From contig NZ_CP015507.1 in assembly GCF_000294775.2 (NCBI RefSeq), forward strand, positions 124,001 to 188,000: 64,000 bases of DNA. Direction: 5' to 3'. Each line of letters opens with the position of its first letter. Within the stretch, counting starts at the first letter, position 1. The DNA comes from Cytobacillus oceanisediminis 2691. GTDB lineage: Bacteria; Bacillota; Bacilli; Bacillales; Cytobacillaceae. The position numbers and the translations under genes are program-made. Below are positions 51,835 through 60,483 of the stretch, one piece after another. The notes beneath the pieces were generated by a model. The model worked only from the letters and a program-made list of their open reading frames with translations. It was not told the origin of the DNA and ran no database searches.

Positions 51835-53790
51835 CTATTTCTGCTCCTGAGTCCAATCTTCATTGTAATGCTCGGCTTTTGTATAATCCAATTTTGTTTT
51901 ATCTGGAGTTTTAATACCGCTAAGTTTGTGGAAACGAAGCAAATCTCCATATACCACCTTATCAGATAACTCTAATTCGTTTTTAACAATCTCTGAGTAT
52001 TTTTGATATGGTGTCGCATCCTCTACAATTTGCCCTGTATCGTTCTCATAAATTTTACCTTTAACGGATGTCACTTTATCCGTAATGTAATCGCCATTTC
52101 TAAATGCGACTATTTCATCTCTATTTTTAGATAATAAGTCTGTTCCAAAGGCAACCTGATGTGTTGTGTCAACACCGAGTAAATTTAATACTGTTGGCCG
52201 CACATCAACTTCTCCCCCATATGTTTCATTAACAAAACCCTTCAGGCCTGGAGCGTATATAAATAGAGGCACTCTCTGAAGTTGAGCTTGTTCAAAGTTA
52301 TTTATGTCCCTGTTTAAAACATTCGACATTGCTTTTTTGCGGTTTTCAGAAATTCCATAATGATCTCCGTACATTACAACCATTGTGTTTTTATCAAGAC
52401 CAGAAATCTTTAGATCTTCAAAAAACTGCTTTAGTGCTTCATCTAAATATCGGGCCGTCTGGAAATAACCATCAACTGTTTCATCACCAGTTTGTGCAGG
52501 GGCTATCGACTGATCTTCTTCGTCAATCAGATATGGAAAATGATTAGAAAGCGTAATTAATTTGGTGTAAAACGGCTGAGGAATGGATTGTAAATAAGGA
52601 ATTGTTTCTTTAAAAAACGGTTTATCTTCTAGACCGTAGTTAATAACATTTTCCTCTCGCATATTATAATAAGTGGCATCATAAAACATATCGTATCCTA
52701 AAGACTTGTACATTTCTTCCCGGTTCCAAAACGACTTGTAGTTTCCATGGAAAACAGCAGAATAGTAGCCCTTGTCTTTTAAGATAGCCGGTAATCCCTG
52801 AAACGTATTTTGTGCTTTAGTCGTAAATACAGAACCTTGAGGAAGGGGATACAAAGAATTTTCCATTAGGAACTCGGCGTCAGACGTTTTGCCCTGTGCT
52901 GTTTGATGAAAGAAATTCGGAAAATAGATTGTATTCGGATCTTTTGCCAATGAATTTAAGAATGGCGTAACCTCTTCTCCATGAAGCTTATATCCGATAA
53001 GAAAGTTCTGAAAAGATTCCATCGAAATGTAAATGACATTCATCCCTTTGGCTGCACCAAAATAATCCGGATTTTTCTCTGTATTCTTTGATAATGTGTA
53101 ATTTTCAACTGTTGTAATATCACTGCTGTCAGCCATAACTCTTTGGGCAGAAGACCTAGCGTTTTGGACAATATCATATATGGCAAAGTTAAATGCTCCA
53201 AGATACTTTACAAGGTAATTCCTATCAAAACTTCTAGTCAGCAATTGTGGCCTATCCGCTTCAGCAAGCCCAACATTTATTCCAAGTATCAATAGCCCCA
53301 CTAAATATAACTTACCTAAAGATCTTCTCGGTAATCTGTCAGGCATTTTCAGTCTCTTTGAAAGAATAAGGGCAAACAACAAAATGGTATCAGAGAAATA
53401 GAATATATCTGTTGGCTCTAAAAGAGCAACTGCACTCCCTCCAACTTTTCCAAAATTTTGTGTCTGAAAAAGAACCGGAATTGTAATAAAGTCGTTAAAG
53501 AATCGATAATAAGCAACATTAGCATATAAGAAGAAAGTTAGCACAAAATTGATGGCCAGGAGCATCCAATGCTGTTTTCTTCCTTTAAATAATAGAGCAA
53601 TTCCCAGGAATAATAATGCTGAACTAACGGGGTTGAGCACTAGTAGAAACTGTTGCATCCCATTATTTACTCCAAGATTAAATTCGGTTTTATAAATTAG
53701 ATATGTTTTTATCCAGAAGAGTAAAACTGCAAAATAAAATAGGCATAGCCTCTTGTTTAATAGTGATTTTACAAGATTAACACCATTCAT
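51835..53790 (-). CDS. ltaS: Lipoteichoic acid synthase-type phosphoglycerol transferase
   Basis: A 651-residue member of the LtaS family: five N-terminal helices (to about residue 200), then an extracytoplasmic sulfatase-like domain. The Mn site and catalytic Thr appear in YISMESFQNFLIG and TAQGKTSDAEF; MYGDHYGI supplies later metal ligands. LtaS proteins polymerise glycerol phosphate from phosphatidylglycerol into lipoteichoic acid. Bacilli usually have several paralogues. It is the last gene of a three-gene unit with the ferric-reductase-like and C39-like genes, 45 bp after the latter. ATG follows AGGAG. The Mn dependence makes it a likely target for competing metals. Confidence 0.92.
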   Translation of the reverse strand: MNGVNLVKSLLNKRLCLFYFAVLLFWIKTYLIYKTEFNLGVNNGMQQFLLVLNPVSSALLFLGIALLFKGRKQHWMLLAINFVLTFFLYANVAYYRFFNDFITIPVLFQTQNFGKVGGSAVALLEPTDIFYFSDTILLFALILSKRLKMPDRLPRRSLGKLYLVGLLILGINVGLAEADRPQLLTRSFDRNYLVKYLGAFNFAIYDIVQNARSSAQRVMADSSDITTVENYTLSKNTEKNPDYFGAAKGMNVIYISMESFQNFLIGYKLHGEEVTPFLNSLAKDPNTIYFPNFFHQTAQGKTSDAEFLMENSLYPLPQGSVFTTKAQNTFQGLPAILKDKGYYSAVFHGNYKSFWNREEMYKSLGYDMFYDATYYNMREENVINYGLEDKPFFKETIPYLQSIPQPFYTKLITLSNHFPYLIDEEDQSIAPAQTGDETVDGYFQTARYLDEALKQFFEDLKISGLDKNTMVVMYGDHYGISENRKKAMSNVLNRDINNFEQAQLQRVPLFIYAPGLKGFVNETYGGEVDVRPTVLNLLGVDTTHQVAFGTDLLSKNRDEIVAFRNGDYITDKVTSVKGKIYENDTGQIVEDATPYQKYSEIVKNELELSDKVVYGDLLRFHKLSGIKTPDKTKLDYTKAEHYNEDWTQEQK

Positions 53791-53835
53791 ATTAACACTC
53801 CTAACATTAAAAAATTTTTTCGTAGTTTAATATAT

Positions 53836-54630
53836 TCATTTTAAAACTCTTTTAGGAATGAAGGTCACTGCCTGACTCCCCATTTGCTTCCAGGCTTTAA
53901 GAAAGTCTTCTTTGTTCATAGACTTATTTTTCATCCCCGTTATAGGGTCGTTAAAAAATATATTTTTTTCATCATATCCAGTTATCAGGACCGAGTGTTC
54001 TTTATAGGTAATATCTATTTCTCCAGCAGGTGTTTTCCATTTTTCAAATGCTGTTTTGGGCAATTCCCTATAAGTTGTATTTGTTATAATCCAGACTGGA
54101 GTGTCCAATGAAAGAAAAATCATAAGCTCGGAAAACTCTCTTCCTGTTAAATCAATAATTTGTCCAGGCATATACTTTTCAGCTAATTCCTTTATTGGTT
54201 TATGGTATACTCCTAATCCGGGATTATCATATGAATACATATCCCCAATAAAGCCATCATTTGGATGTCCCCAAAAAATATGGCCTCCTTCTTTCTTTAG
54301 AGGAACAGCATTCTTTTTAATTTCTTTTGCAAGAGTCATTTTATCAGTGTCAATGCCACTGTATTGCAGCAGCATTGCAAGGCTTGTCACCTCGCATCCT
54401 CTTGGAAGTTCGGGAAACTGCTTAATTACAGGCGCATCAAGAAGAACTTGATCTTTTATCTTTACAATTTTATTTGTATAATCATGCACCTCGCCAAGAT
54501 CGCTGTAAACTTCTTTAGGAGCCTCTGAAACTAGCAAATTCAATAGTTTTGTGAGCTCTTCTTTCCCTAATATGAGAATTAACATAAGAGTTGCTGCAGC
54601 CAAACTGTTTAAAATTAAAAATAATTTCAT
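53836..54630 (-). CDS. Membrane-anchored C39-like cysteine peptidase (second copy)
   Basis: A 264-residue protein with one N-terminal helix (LILNSLAAATLMLILILG) and a Peptidase_C39_2 domain. The catalytic Cys is in LPRGCEVTSLAMLLQYSG, His in KEHSVLITGYD and acid in FNDP. It is closely related to the protein at 21959 in the nested cassette, sharing long identical stretches. ATG 54630 follows GAGGAAATAAAG; an in-frame ATG at 54669 is less likely. It lies between the ferric-reductase-like and LTA synthase genes. Its substrate is unknown. Confidence 0.82.
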   Translation of the reverse strand: MKLFLILNSLAAATLMLILILGKEELTKLLNLLVSEAPKEVYSDLGEVHDYTNKIVKIKDQVLLDAPVIKQFPELPRGCEVTSLAMLLQYSGIDTDKMTLAKEIKKNAVPLKKEGGHIFWGHPNDGFIGDMYSYDNPGLGVYHKPIKELAEKYMPGQIIDLTGREFSELMIFLSLDTPVWIITNTTYRELPKTAFEKWKTPAGEIDITYKEHSVLITGYDEKNIFFNDPITGMKNKSMNKEDFLKAWKQMGSQAVTFIPKRVLK

Positions 54631-54683
54631 CTTTATTTCCTCAGTTGTATTTTTCTCAAAATTCCGCATTCAAAACGACAGCC

Positions 54684-55328
54684 CTACTGTCTTCTTTTTT
54701 TGCTTTTAAATACCGTTTTAAAAAATCCAATCCACTGAATCACGAAAGCAACTGTCAACAGTCCGAGAAAAGGCTTTTGCACCCAATTGTAACTGCCTAA
54801 TCTAAAAAAGAAGAGAAAGAATGCCGTGTGTAATACAACTAAAATATATAGAGTTCCGCTTTTTTGCTGCAGGTAGCCCCATCCCCTTTTGCCCAGTAAT
54901 TCTATTGCTTTTTTATTTGAGATCAAAGCTAGTAAAAACAAATATAAAAGACCTATAGAACCTAACAGGTTTGCAAGAGTAAAGCCGGGATCAAATGTAA
55001 GCTGGCCTGTTTCTTGATTAACGCCAATTATTAATCTAATTGGTTCCCAGTAAAACCACCCTTGGAAAAGTACATATACATGCATTAGAGCCAAAATGGA
55101 GCACCAAATCCCAAGCTCTCTTCTCCAAGATAAAAAGCGTACAAAGAGGTTACTTAGCCGGCTCAAAGGCCCAATCATAATGGTTATGAAAAGAAAAATG
55201 AGCGCTACATCAGCAAATGCCCGGTTCCAAGAGTGCATATCACTCCATTCCGATCTACTTGTTAAGAAAATATATACTAAAAGTATAGTTACCGATCCAA
55301 TAATTAAATGCCTCATTAGTAACCCCAT
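54684..55328 (-). CDS. Ferric-reductase-like heme membrane protein
   Basis: A 214-residue integral membrane protein with about six helices and the pattern of the ferric reductase-like transmembrane domain (MsrQ/YedZ group). Candidate heme-ligand histidines are in SILALMHVYVLFQGW and LVVLHTAFFLFF. No FAD/NAD domain is attached, so electrons must come from the quinone pool or a partner. MsrQ-like proteins feed electrons to methionine sulfoxide reductase outside the membrane; no such partner is seen here. ATG follows GAGGGAT. It is the first gene of the unit with the C39-like and LTA synthase genes. Confidence 0.8.
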   Translation of the reverse strand: MGLLMRHLIIGSVTILLVYIFLTSRSEWSDMHSWNRAFADVALIFLFITIMIGPLSRLSNLFVRFLSWRRELGIWCSILALMHVYVLFQGWFYWEPIRLIIGVNQETGQLTFDPGFTLANLLGSIGLLYLFLLALISNKKAIELLGKRGWGYLQQKSGTLYILVVLHTAFFLFFFRLGSYNWVQKPFLGLLTVAFVIQWIGFFKTVFKSKKRRQ

Positions 55329-55440
55329 GGATAACTATCCCTCTTTTCATTTTTCTTTACACTGCTAACAAGGTCATTTCCTTTTAATTGAAATAGGTCG
55401 CTGTGATAAAAGATAAAAAATATTATTACACATTAATATC

Positions 55441-55459
55441 AAGAAAATATGCAGTTAAC
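55441..55459 (-). promoter_or_regulatory. TGCATATTTTCT element before the ferric-reductase-like operon
   Basis: On the minus strand GTTAACTGCATATTTTCTT shares TGCATATTTTCT with 58239-58256 and, with small changes, with 60146, 51782 and 29492. It lies about 115 bp before the operon start. Confidence 0.45.
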
Positions 55460-55463
55460 AATA

Positions 55464-55506
55464 AAAAAGTACGAAAGTCCATTGTATAAACATGGGCTTT
55501 CGTACA
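55464..55506 (-). terminator. Terminator after the MurE-like gene
   Basis: GTACGAAAGTCCA pairs with TGGGCTTTCGTAC around an A/T loop; on the minus strand TTTTTTATTG follows. It lies about 70 bp after the stop. Confidence 0.88.
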
Positions 55507-55573
55507 TTCAGTAAAATTTGATTTTCTCTGAAATAAAATGGTGTTCTTGCTATTTTATCTTGGTAATCTTTAT

Positions 55574-57031
55574 TTAAGCCTTAGATGTATTGTAATACTT
55601 TGAAAATAAATATTTAATTGTTCCTGCATCGTTATCGGTGGGAATTTCAAACTCTTGCTCATATGGTTCAGGCCCTTTGCCGGTTATCACTATGTGATCC
55701 CCTTTTTCAGAGTTTTTCCACGCATATTCAATAGCCCTTGTCCTATCTATAATCAAGTGGACATTCCTACTTTCAAGATATTTTACTGCTTTTTCCAAAT
55801 CGGTTACCATTAAATCTTTCGAAACTCCATTTAAATCATCAAACGTTAAAATAATCTCATCGCAATATTTAGCAGAAATGTCGAGCATATCTAGTCGCTT
55901 AGTCTTATCTTTGTTCCCTCTAAACCCAAAAATGTGAATAATCCTATTTTGTTTCATGCTTTTAACAGTCTGTAAAAGGTTTTCTAGACCATCAGGAGTA
56001 TGCGCGTAATCTAAGATAAAATTAGCACCTCGATGTCGAATTTCTTCAAAACGTCCAGGAACACCAGGGAAATTTTCTACGGCATATATGATATTCTGGA
56101 TTTTTACCCCTGCCCGCAATGTACATAGTATCGCACCAAGTGCGTTTTGTAAGTTATGTTTGCCTGGCATAGGCATTTTGATCTCAAATATTTCATTCGA
56201 TTCCTTTACTTTTATCTTTGAAATTCCAGCTTCCGTACATAATAACTGAAGGTCGTCGTTTTCCGAATTTCCATAAGAAAAGACAGTTTGTCTATTATTT
56301 TTAAGTTGATTCATTAATTTCATTCCCCAGGGACAGGATGAGTTAATGATTGCTTCGCCATTTTTTTTCAGAAGCTTGAATAGTTCTGCTTTTGTATTAA
56401 AATAATCATCCATATCTTGATGATAGTCTAAATGATCATGAGTAAGGTTGGTGAAAACCCCATAATTAAATTCCAAACCCTCTACCCTCTTCTGATGGAG
56501 ACCATGTGATGAAACTTCCATCACCACATTCTTATCCGTGCTCATCCTCAGCATATTATTTAATTCTAGTATATCGGGTGTTGTTGCAGTAGACATAAGC
56601 TCGATTCCGTTTACAACATTTGAGACAGTGCTAAAGAGTGAACAGGACTCCTTTGCAGTTTCGAAAATGTGTTTTACCATATAAGCTGTTGTGGTTTTTC
56701 CATTTGTTCCTGTAATCCCAATCATGTTATGAATCAATGAAGGATCTCTATATAGTGTTTTTGCAAGTCTCCCAAGAGCTTTCCTTGTATCTTCTACTTT
56801 GATGTAAGGAACAGGTAGAGAATAATTGTTTTCTTCACCTATAACAGCGACCGCTCCTTTGGAGATGGCTTCATTTATAAAATTGTGACCATCATGCCTT
56901 AATCCTTTGATCGCAACAAAGATATCTCCTTTTTTTACATTTCTTGATTTGAATTGAATTTGAACTACTTCAATATCAGCTACATTTTCATTTGTCCCAG
57001 CAATAGATGAAATAAGATTTTTTAGCTTCAT
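55574..57031 (-). CDS. murE: MurE-like Mur ligase with altered amino-acid recognition motif
   Basis: A 485-residue Mur ligase with a UDP-MurNAc-dipeptide-type N-terminal domain (VKKGDIFVAIKGLRHDGHNF), the ATP P-loop GITGTNGKTTTAYMV, central HDHLDYHQDMDDYFNTKAELF and C-terminal domain (FRGNKDKTKR). In canonical MurE a DNPR motif selects meso-diaminopimelate; the equivalent place here reads FDDLNGVS, so the amino acid added may differ, or the enzyme may serve another pathway. It is a second copy outside the dcw cluster, downstream of lgt on the same strand. ATG follows GGAGG. Confidence 0.85.
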   Translation of the reverse strand: MKLKNLISSIAGTNENVADIEVVQIQFKSRNVKKGDIFVAIKGLRHDGHNFINEAISKGAVAVIGEENNYSLPVPYIKVEDTRKALGRLAKTLYRDPSLIHNMIGITGTNGKTTTAYMVKHIFETAKESCSLFSTVSNVVNGIELMSTATTPDILELNNMLRMSTDKNVVMEVSSHGLHQKRVEGLEFNYGVFTNLTHDHLDYHQDMDDYFNTKAELFKLLKKNGEAIINSSCPWGMKLMNQLKNNRQTVFSYGNSENDDLQLLCTEAGISKIKVKESNEIFEIKMPMPGKHNLQNALGAILCTLRAGVKIQNIIYAVENFPGVPGRFEEIRHRGANFILDYAHTPDGLENLLQTVKSMKQNRIIHIFGFRGNKDKTKRLDMLDISAKYCDEIILTFDDLNGVSKDLMVTDLEKAVKYLESRNVHLIIDRTRAIEYAWKNSEKGDHIVITGKGPEPYEQEFEIPTDNDAGTIKYLFSKYYNTSKA

Positions 57032-57374
57032 TTGATGCCTCCGCTAATTCGAAAATAAAGAAGCTGTCTGATTTCAGACAGCAAATATTTACAGGATAAC
57101 TCTTAAGCAATATCATTTATCAATTTTCTTCTTTTTTATATTTTTTGTGTTATAACCTCGAGTTCCATTATGTGTATCCTCGGATTTTAACTCTGATAAG
57201 GCTAGTAATAAGGAGTACTGTTAAATCTAAAAGGTAATTTTTTTACATACCTCAATTCTACCCATCCACCTTATACATAAACTCCACAAAAACTGCATAA
57301 TTGGTAGTGTTGTAAGCAATAACAGAATCAAATCTTCACCAACAATGGCTTCTTGTTAGTGCTTTGCTGATTAA
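57032..57374. other. Intergenic stretch between lgt and the MurE-like gene
   Basis: No gene is seen in this 343-bp stretch. It contains the lgt terminator (57050-57082) and AT-rich sequence with an AACTGCATAATT string near 57293. Confidence 0.5.
57050..57082 (-). terminator. Terminator downstream of lgt
   Basis: GCTGTCTG pairs with CAGACAGC around ATTT; on the minus strand TTCTTTATTTT follows. It lies about 290 bp after the lgt stop, just before the MurE-like gene start, so it may act as an attenuator for that gene. Confidence 0.7.
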
Positions 57375-58184
57375 TTAACCCCCCGCATAGCTATTATTTG
57401 TTTTCCCAAACTTTCGTCTAAAAACAATCATAACTGCTGCACCTATAATTAGGCTGAGGGACATAACTTGGGCTATTCTTAAAGATTCTGTTAGCATGAG
57501 GCTATCCGTTCTAAGCCCTTCTATAAAAAATCTGCCAATAGAATACCAAATAATGTATGAAAGAAAGACTTCTCCACGTCTTAAAGGAAGTTTCCTAATA
57601 ACAATCAAAATGACAAAGCCTGCAATATTCCATAGAGACTCATATAAAAATGTAGGATGATAATAGGTACCTTCAATATACATTTGATTGATAATAAAGT
57701 CCGGTAAGAAAAGTCCTTCAAGGAAAGAACGGGTAACCTCCCCTCCATGCGCTTCCTGATTCATAAAATTACCCCATCTACCAATTGCCTGGCCAAGAAT
57801 TAGGCTCGGTGCAGCAATATCAGCAAGTTTCCAAAACGAAACACCTCTTTTTTTGGCAAAAACGATTGCTGTTAATACTGCACCTATTAATGCTCCATGG
57901 ATAGCAATGCCGCCTTCCCATATCGCAAAAATCTTGCTGGGATTATCAATATAATAATCCCATTTGAATACAACATAATATAATCTGGCACTCAAAATGG
58001 ATATTGGAATCGCCCACAGTAATAAATCCGCAAAAATATCTTTATCAAGTCCAAGTTTTTTTGATTCTCTTGTCGCAAGAAGCCATCCTAAAAACAACCC
58101 TGTTCCAATAATTAGTCCATACCAATAAACTGTAATCGGCCCAAGTTCGAAGGCTATGCGATCAAGCGCCTCAATATTTTCCAT
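57375..58184 (-). CDS. lgt: Prolipoprotein diacylglyceryl transferase
   Basis: A 269-residue membrane enzyme with about seven helices that transfers diacylglycerol from phosphatidylglycerol to the lipobox cysteine of prolipoproteins. The Lgt signature [14 protein letters not shown], the [11 protein letters not shown] motif and the His-Gly loop [15 protein letters not shown] are visible. It is probably a second copy. It supplies the step before LspA, two copies of which lie in the transposon, and several lipoproteins are encoded nearby. ATG follows GAGGTG. A TGCATATTTTCT element lies about 55-72 bp upstream. Confidence 0.94.
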   Translation of the reverse strand: MENIEALDRIAFELGPITVYWYGLIIGTGLFLGWLLATRESKKLGLDKDIFADLLLWAIPISILSARLYYVVFKWDYYIDNPSKIFAIWEGGIAIHGALIGAVLTAIVFAKKRGVSFWKLADIAAPSLILGQAIGRWGNFMNQEAHGGEVTRSFLEGLFLPDFIINQMYIEGTYYHPTFLYESLWNIAGFVILIVIRKLPLRRGEVFLSYIIWYSIGRFFIEGLRTDSLMLTESLRIAQVMSLSLIIGAAVMIVFRRKFGKTNNSYAGG

Positions 58185-58613
58185 AGGTTATCACCTCTTC
58201 GTTCCTATTTGTAATTAGCAGTTTAACTGGATAATGTCGAGAAAATATGCAAGAATGATTAATTTTTTTTTAAAATTGTAACCAACAATAATGTAAAGTA
58301 ATAATAGAAGTTAATTTAATTAAAAAGCTCAAACAAACATAACCCCGTTCTATATATAGGACGAGGTTAAAAATACGGATGTTTAATTTTTGATGTAAGT
58401 AACTTTACTACACTAAGAAACATGAAAAAAATTGTCTAAGCTCTTTTAATAATGACTCAGTATTGCTGAAGCGCTATTACATGTCTTACTGAATAATAGC
58501 ACCCTTTTCTGAAACAACTCGATTGACATTAAACATCTAATTATTTATTTTGTGTTTTGTTTTCCATAGTGGCCCCTCATTCTTTGAATCGTTTCCGTTC
58601 CCCTACAATACCA
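58185..58613. other. Intergenic stretch with transposon-flank similarity
   Basis: No gene is seen in this 429-bp stretch. It holds the lgt promoter element (58239-58256), an imperfect hairpin (58340-58368), and at about 58515-58602 a block similar to the sequence after tnpA at 25505-25592. Confidence 0.55.
58239..58256 (-). promoter_or_regulatory. TGCATATTTTCT element before lgt
   Basis: On the minus strand ATTCTTGCATATTTTCTC carries the 12-base string shared with 55441-55459. It is followed about 11 bases later by a weaker ACATTATCC unit, giving helical phasing. Confidence 0.45.
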
Positions 58614-59618
58614 TTAATATTTATCGATTGTAGCACCGAGAACAGAGGCACGAATGAAAGAAAGGTCTTGAAAACGTTTAAGCTCTTCAGCTGTTCCCGT
58701 CACAACAGCTCCGTTATAACGAATCTTCCCTTCAGTGGAACGGGTGTTTTCCTCAATTCCTTTTAAAGCATCGTTGACTAGACTTTTACGGACTCCTCTT
58801 TTCTTTAATTCTTCAAGCGTTCTCATAAAAAACTCTTCATGTTGGTTGGCATAAGGCTCTTGAGGATTAATATCAAATCCAAAAGCTCCACCCCCGCCTT
58901 TTGTCTTTACACTATCACTATCTAGTTCATCTTCCATTCTATGCATTTGAGCTTTCGTCGACGTGTCTACCCATAACCAATTCACATTTTTATAACCAAG
59001 CTGCTTGGAAACATCAGCTAAGGTCATTGGCTTATCAAAGGAAATTGCTACTTCAATTAACTTATTTTTATCTAAATCAGTAGCAATATCGAGTTCATGA
59101 GGTAAATAATCGTATCTCAAACCCGGATAATAAAAATCAATTTTTCGTTCATTATTAAAATTGTTATAGCGTATATGCCGGTGAGCTTCTTTATCAAGTG
59201 AAGTAGTATAAACCATACCGCTCCCTTGACTAAGAGTTTCTATCCTGCCGAATAAAGGTATTTTTTTTATTTTCGTATCCCATAATATAGAACGGTCTCC
59301 TACGGTCTTAAAAGTACTTTCGTCTACTGTTACACTTAATAGATCATAATTATAAGAGCCACCACCCGATGATAGGTTTGCGCCATAAATGGGGTCCAAA
59401 AGAGACTTCTGGTTGTCATCTTCAATACGCTGATTTAGTATGTATTGGCTGCCGCTTATCAGTACATATAATAAGACGATTGTTGTAAAAACAGTAATGC
59501 CAATATATTTGAATGTTTGTTTTATCTTGGATCTTTTTACGGCTAACTGTAAGGAAGGCTTGCTCATAAAGTCAATCTCTTTCTCATCCTCTTCTTTTGA
59601 TATACGTTTATTACTCAT
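58614..59618 (-). CDS. Transmembrane anti-sigma factor-like protein (sigma_reg type)
   Basis: A 334-residue protein with a cytosolic N-terminal part (residues 1-37), one membrane helix (YIGITVFTTIVLLYVLISG) and a large extracytoplasmic domain. The DLLSVTVDESTF and MTLADVSKQLGYKNVNWLWVDTS segments fit the sigma-regulator N and C domains found with σM-like factors. It overlaps the sigma gene by 8 bp, which supports a sigma/anti-sigma pair: the N-terminus probably holds the sigma factor until an envelope signal acts. ATG follows AGGAGG. Confidence 0.85.
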   Translation of the reverse strand: MSNKRISKEEDEKEIDFMSKPSLQLAVKRSKIKQTFKYIGITVFTTIVLLYVLISGSQYILNQRIEDDNQKSLLDPIYGANLSSGGGSYNYDLLSVTVDESTFKTVGDRSILWDTKIKKIPLFGRIETLSQGSGMVYTTSLDKEAHRHIRYNNFNNERKIDFYYPGLRYDYLPHELDIATDLDKNKLIEVAISFDKPMTLADVSKQLGYKNVNWLWVDTSTKAQMHRMEDELDSDSVKTKGGGGAFGFDINPQEPYANQHEEFFMRTLEELKKRGVRKSLVNDALKGIEENTRSTEGKIRYNGAVVTGTAEELKRFQDLSFIRASVLGATIDKY

Positions 59619-60111
59619 CGCTTTCCTCCTTGTAAATCTTCGCTAGTTGTTTTCTAGCCCTAAATAAATTTGTCCTTACTGAATTGATATTTGATCCCAG
59701 CAGCTCTGCAATTTCTTTATAGGATAAGCCGGATTGGTACTTTAACAATAATAGTTCTTTAAAGTACGGCTTTAGCTTGGAAATTGCAAACGAAAGATGA
59801 TTGTTCCGCTCTTTTTCAAGAAAGAACTCTTCTGGCTGATCCGCCGCAACTAATTTTGTAACATTTGCATCTAAATCAAGCTTATATCTCTGTTGTTTTC
59901 TGCATTGATCATAATAAAAATTTAATGCTACACGTATTAGCCAACTACGTATTTTTGAAGCTTTAATAGAATCGTAATACAATAAGTATTTGTACGCAGT
60001 TTCCTGAACAGCATCCTCAGCATCAGCTTGTGAAATTCCTAATTTACGTAAGTACCTATATACGATGTTAAGCTCTGTATTCAATGCATTATTCTTATTT
60101 AACTCATTCAT
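59611..60111 (-). CDS. ECF sigma factor, σM-like
   Basis: A 166-residue ECF sigma factor with region 2 (about 15-80; DAEDAVQETAYKYLLYYDSI, IRSWLIRVALNFYYDQCRK) and region 4 (about 110-160; LLLKYQSGLSYKEIAELLGSNINSVRTNLFRARKQL). ATG follows AGGAGGGG. It is the first gene of the sigma/anti-sigma operon. σM in Bacillus subtilis controls peptidoglycan and lipoteichoic acid genes; the adjacent lgt, MurE-like and ltaS-like genes could be its targets, although typical ECF promoter boxes were not found with certainty. Confidence 0.92.
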   Translation of the reverse strand: MNELNKNNALNTELNIVYRYLRKLGISQADAEDAVQETAYKYLLYYDSIKASKIRSWLIRVALNFYYDQCRKQQRYKLDLDANVTKLVAADQPEEFFLEKERNNHLSFAISKLKPYFKELLLLKYQSGLSYKEIAELLGSNINSVRTNLFRARKQLAKIYKEESDE

Positions 60112-60145
60112 TACTCCCCTCCTGAATACTAGACGTATTCGATTA

Positions 60146-60166
60146 GAGAAAATATACAGCAGTTAG
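60146..60166 (-). promoter_or_regulatory. Variant TGTATATTTTCT element before the sigma gene
   Basis: On the minus strand CTGCTGTATATTTTCTC is one base different from the elements at 55441 and 58239. It lies 35-55 bp before the sigma start. Confidence 0.4.
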
Positions 60167-60295
60167 TAATTAATTTATATATATATATTGGGGTTCAGCA
60201 GAGATACGTGTAAAAATAGGTCATATCTTTCTTTTTTTCCAAATTACGCGATATCAAAAATAGCATTAAAGAAACATGAATTGTGATATTCAACC

Positions 60296-60336
60296 TAAAA
60301 AAGTCGAATTCCTGTACGGAAGCAACCGACTTTTTA
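60296..60336. terminator. Hairpin with A/T flanks near the insertion sequence
   Basis: AAAAAAGTCG pairs with CGACTTTTTT, with inner pairing of GAATTCC and GGAA. It could terminate on either strand. No gene ends directly beside it. Confidence 0.4.
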
Positions 60337-60483
60337 GATTGGATTATTCAACTAACCAGCTAATAGGAGTCAAGAACTTCTTATTAAAAATTTTTTTCTT
60401 CCGTGTTATACTTTGGAAGGCACGCCAAATAACCCTCCAAATACCTTTTGGAAGGTTTTTTATTAGCTGCTTTTTCTTGTTGA

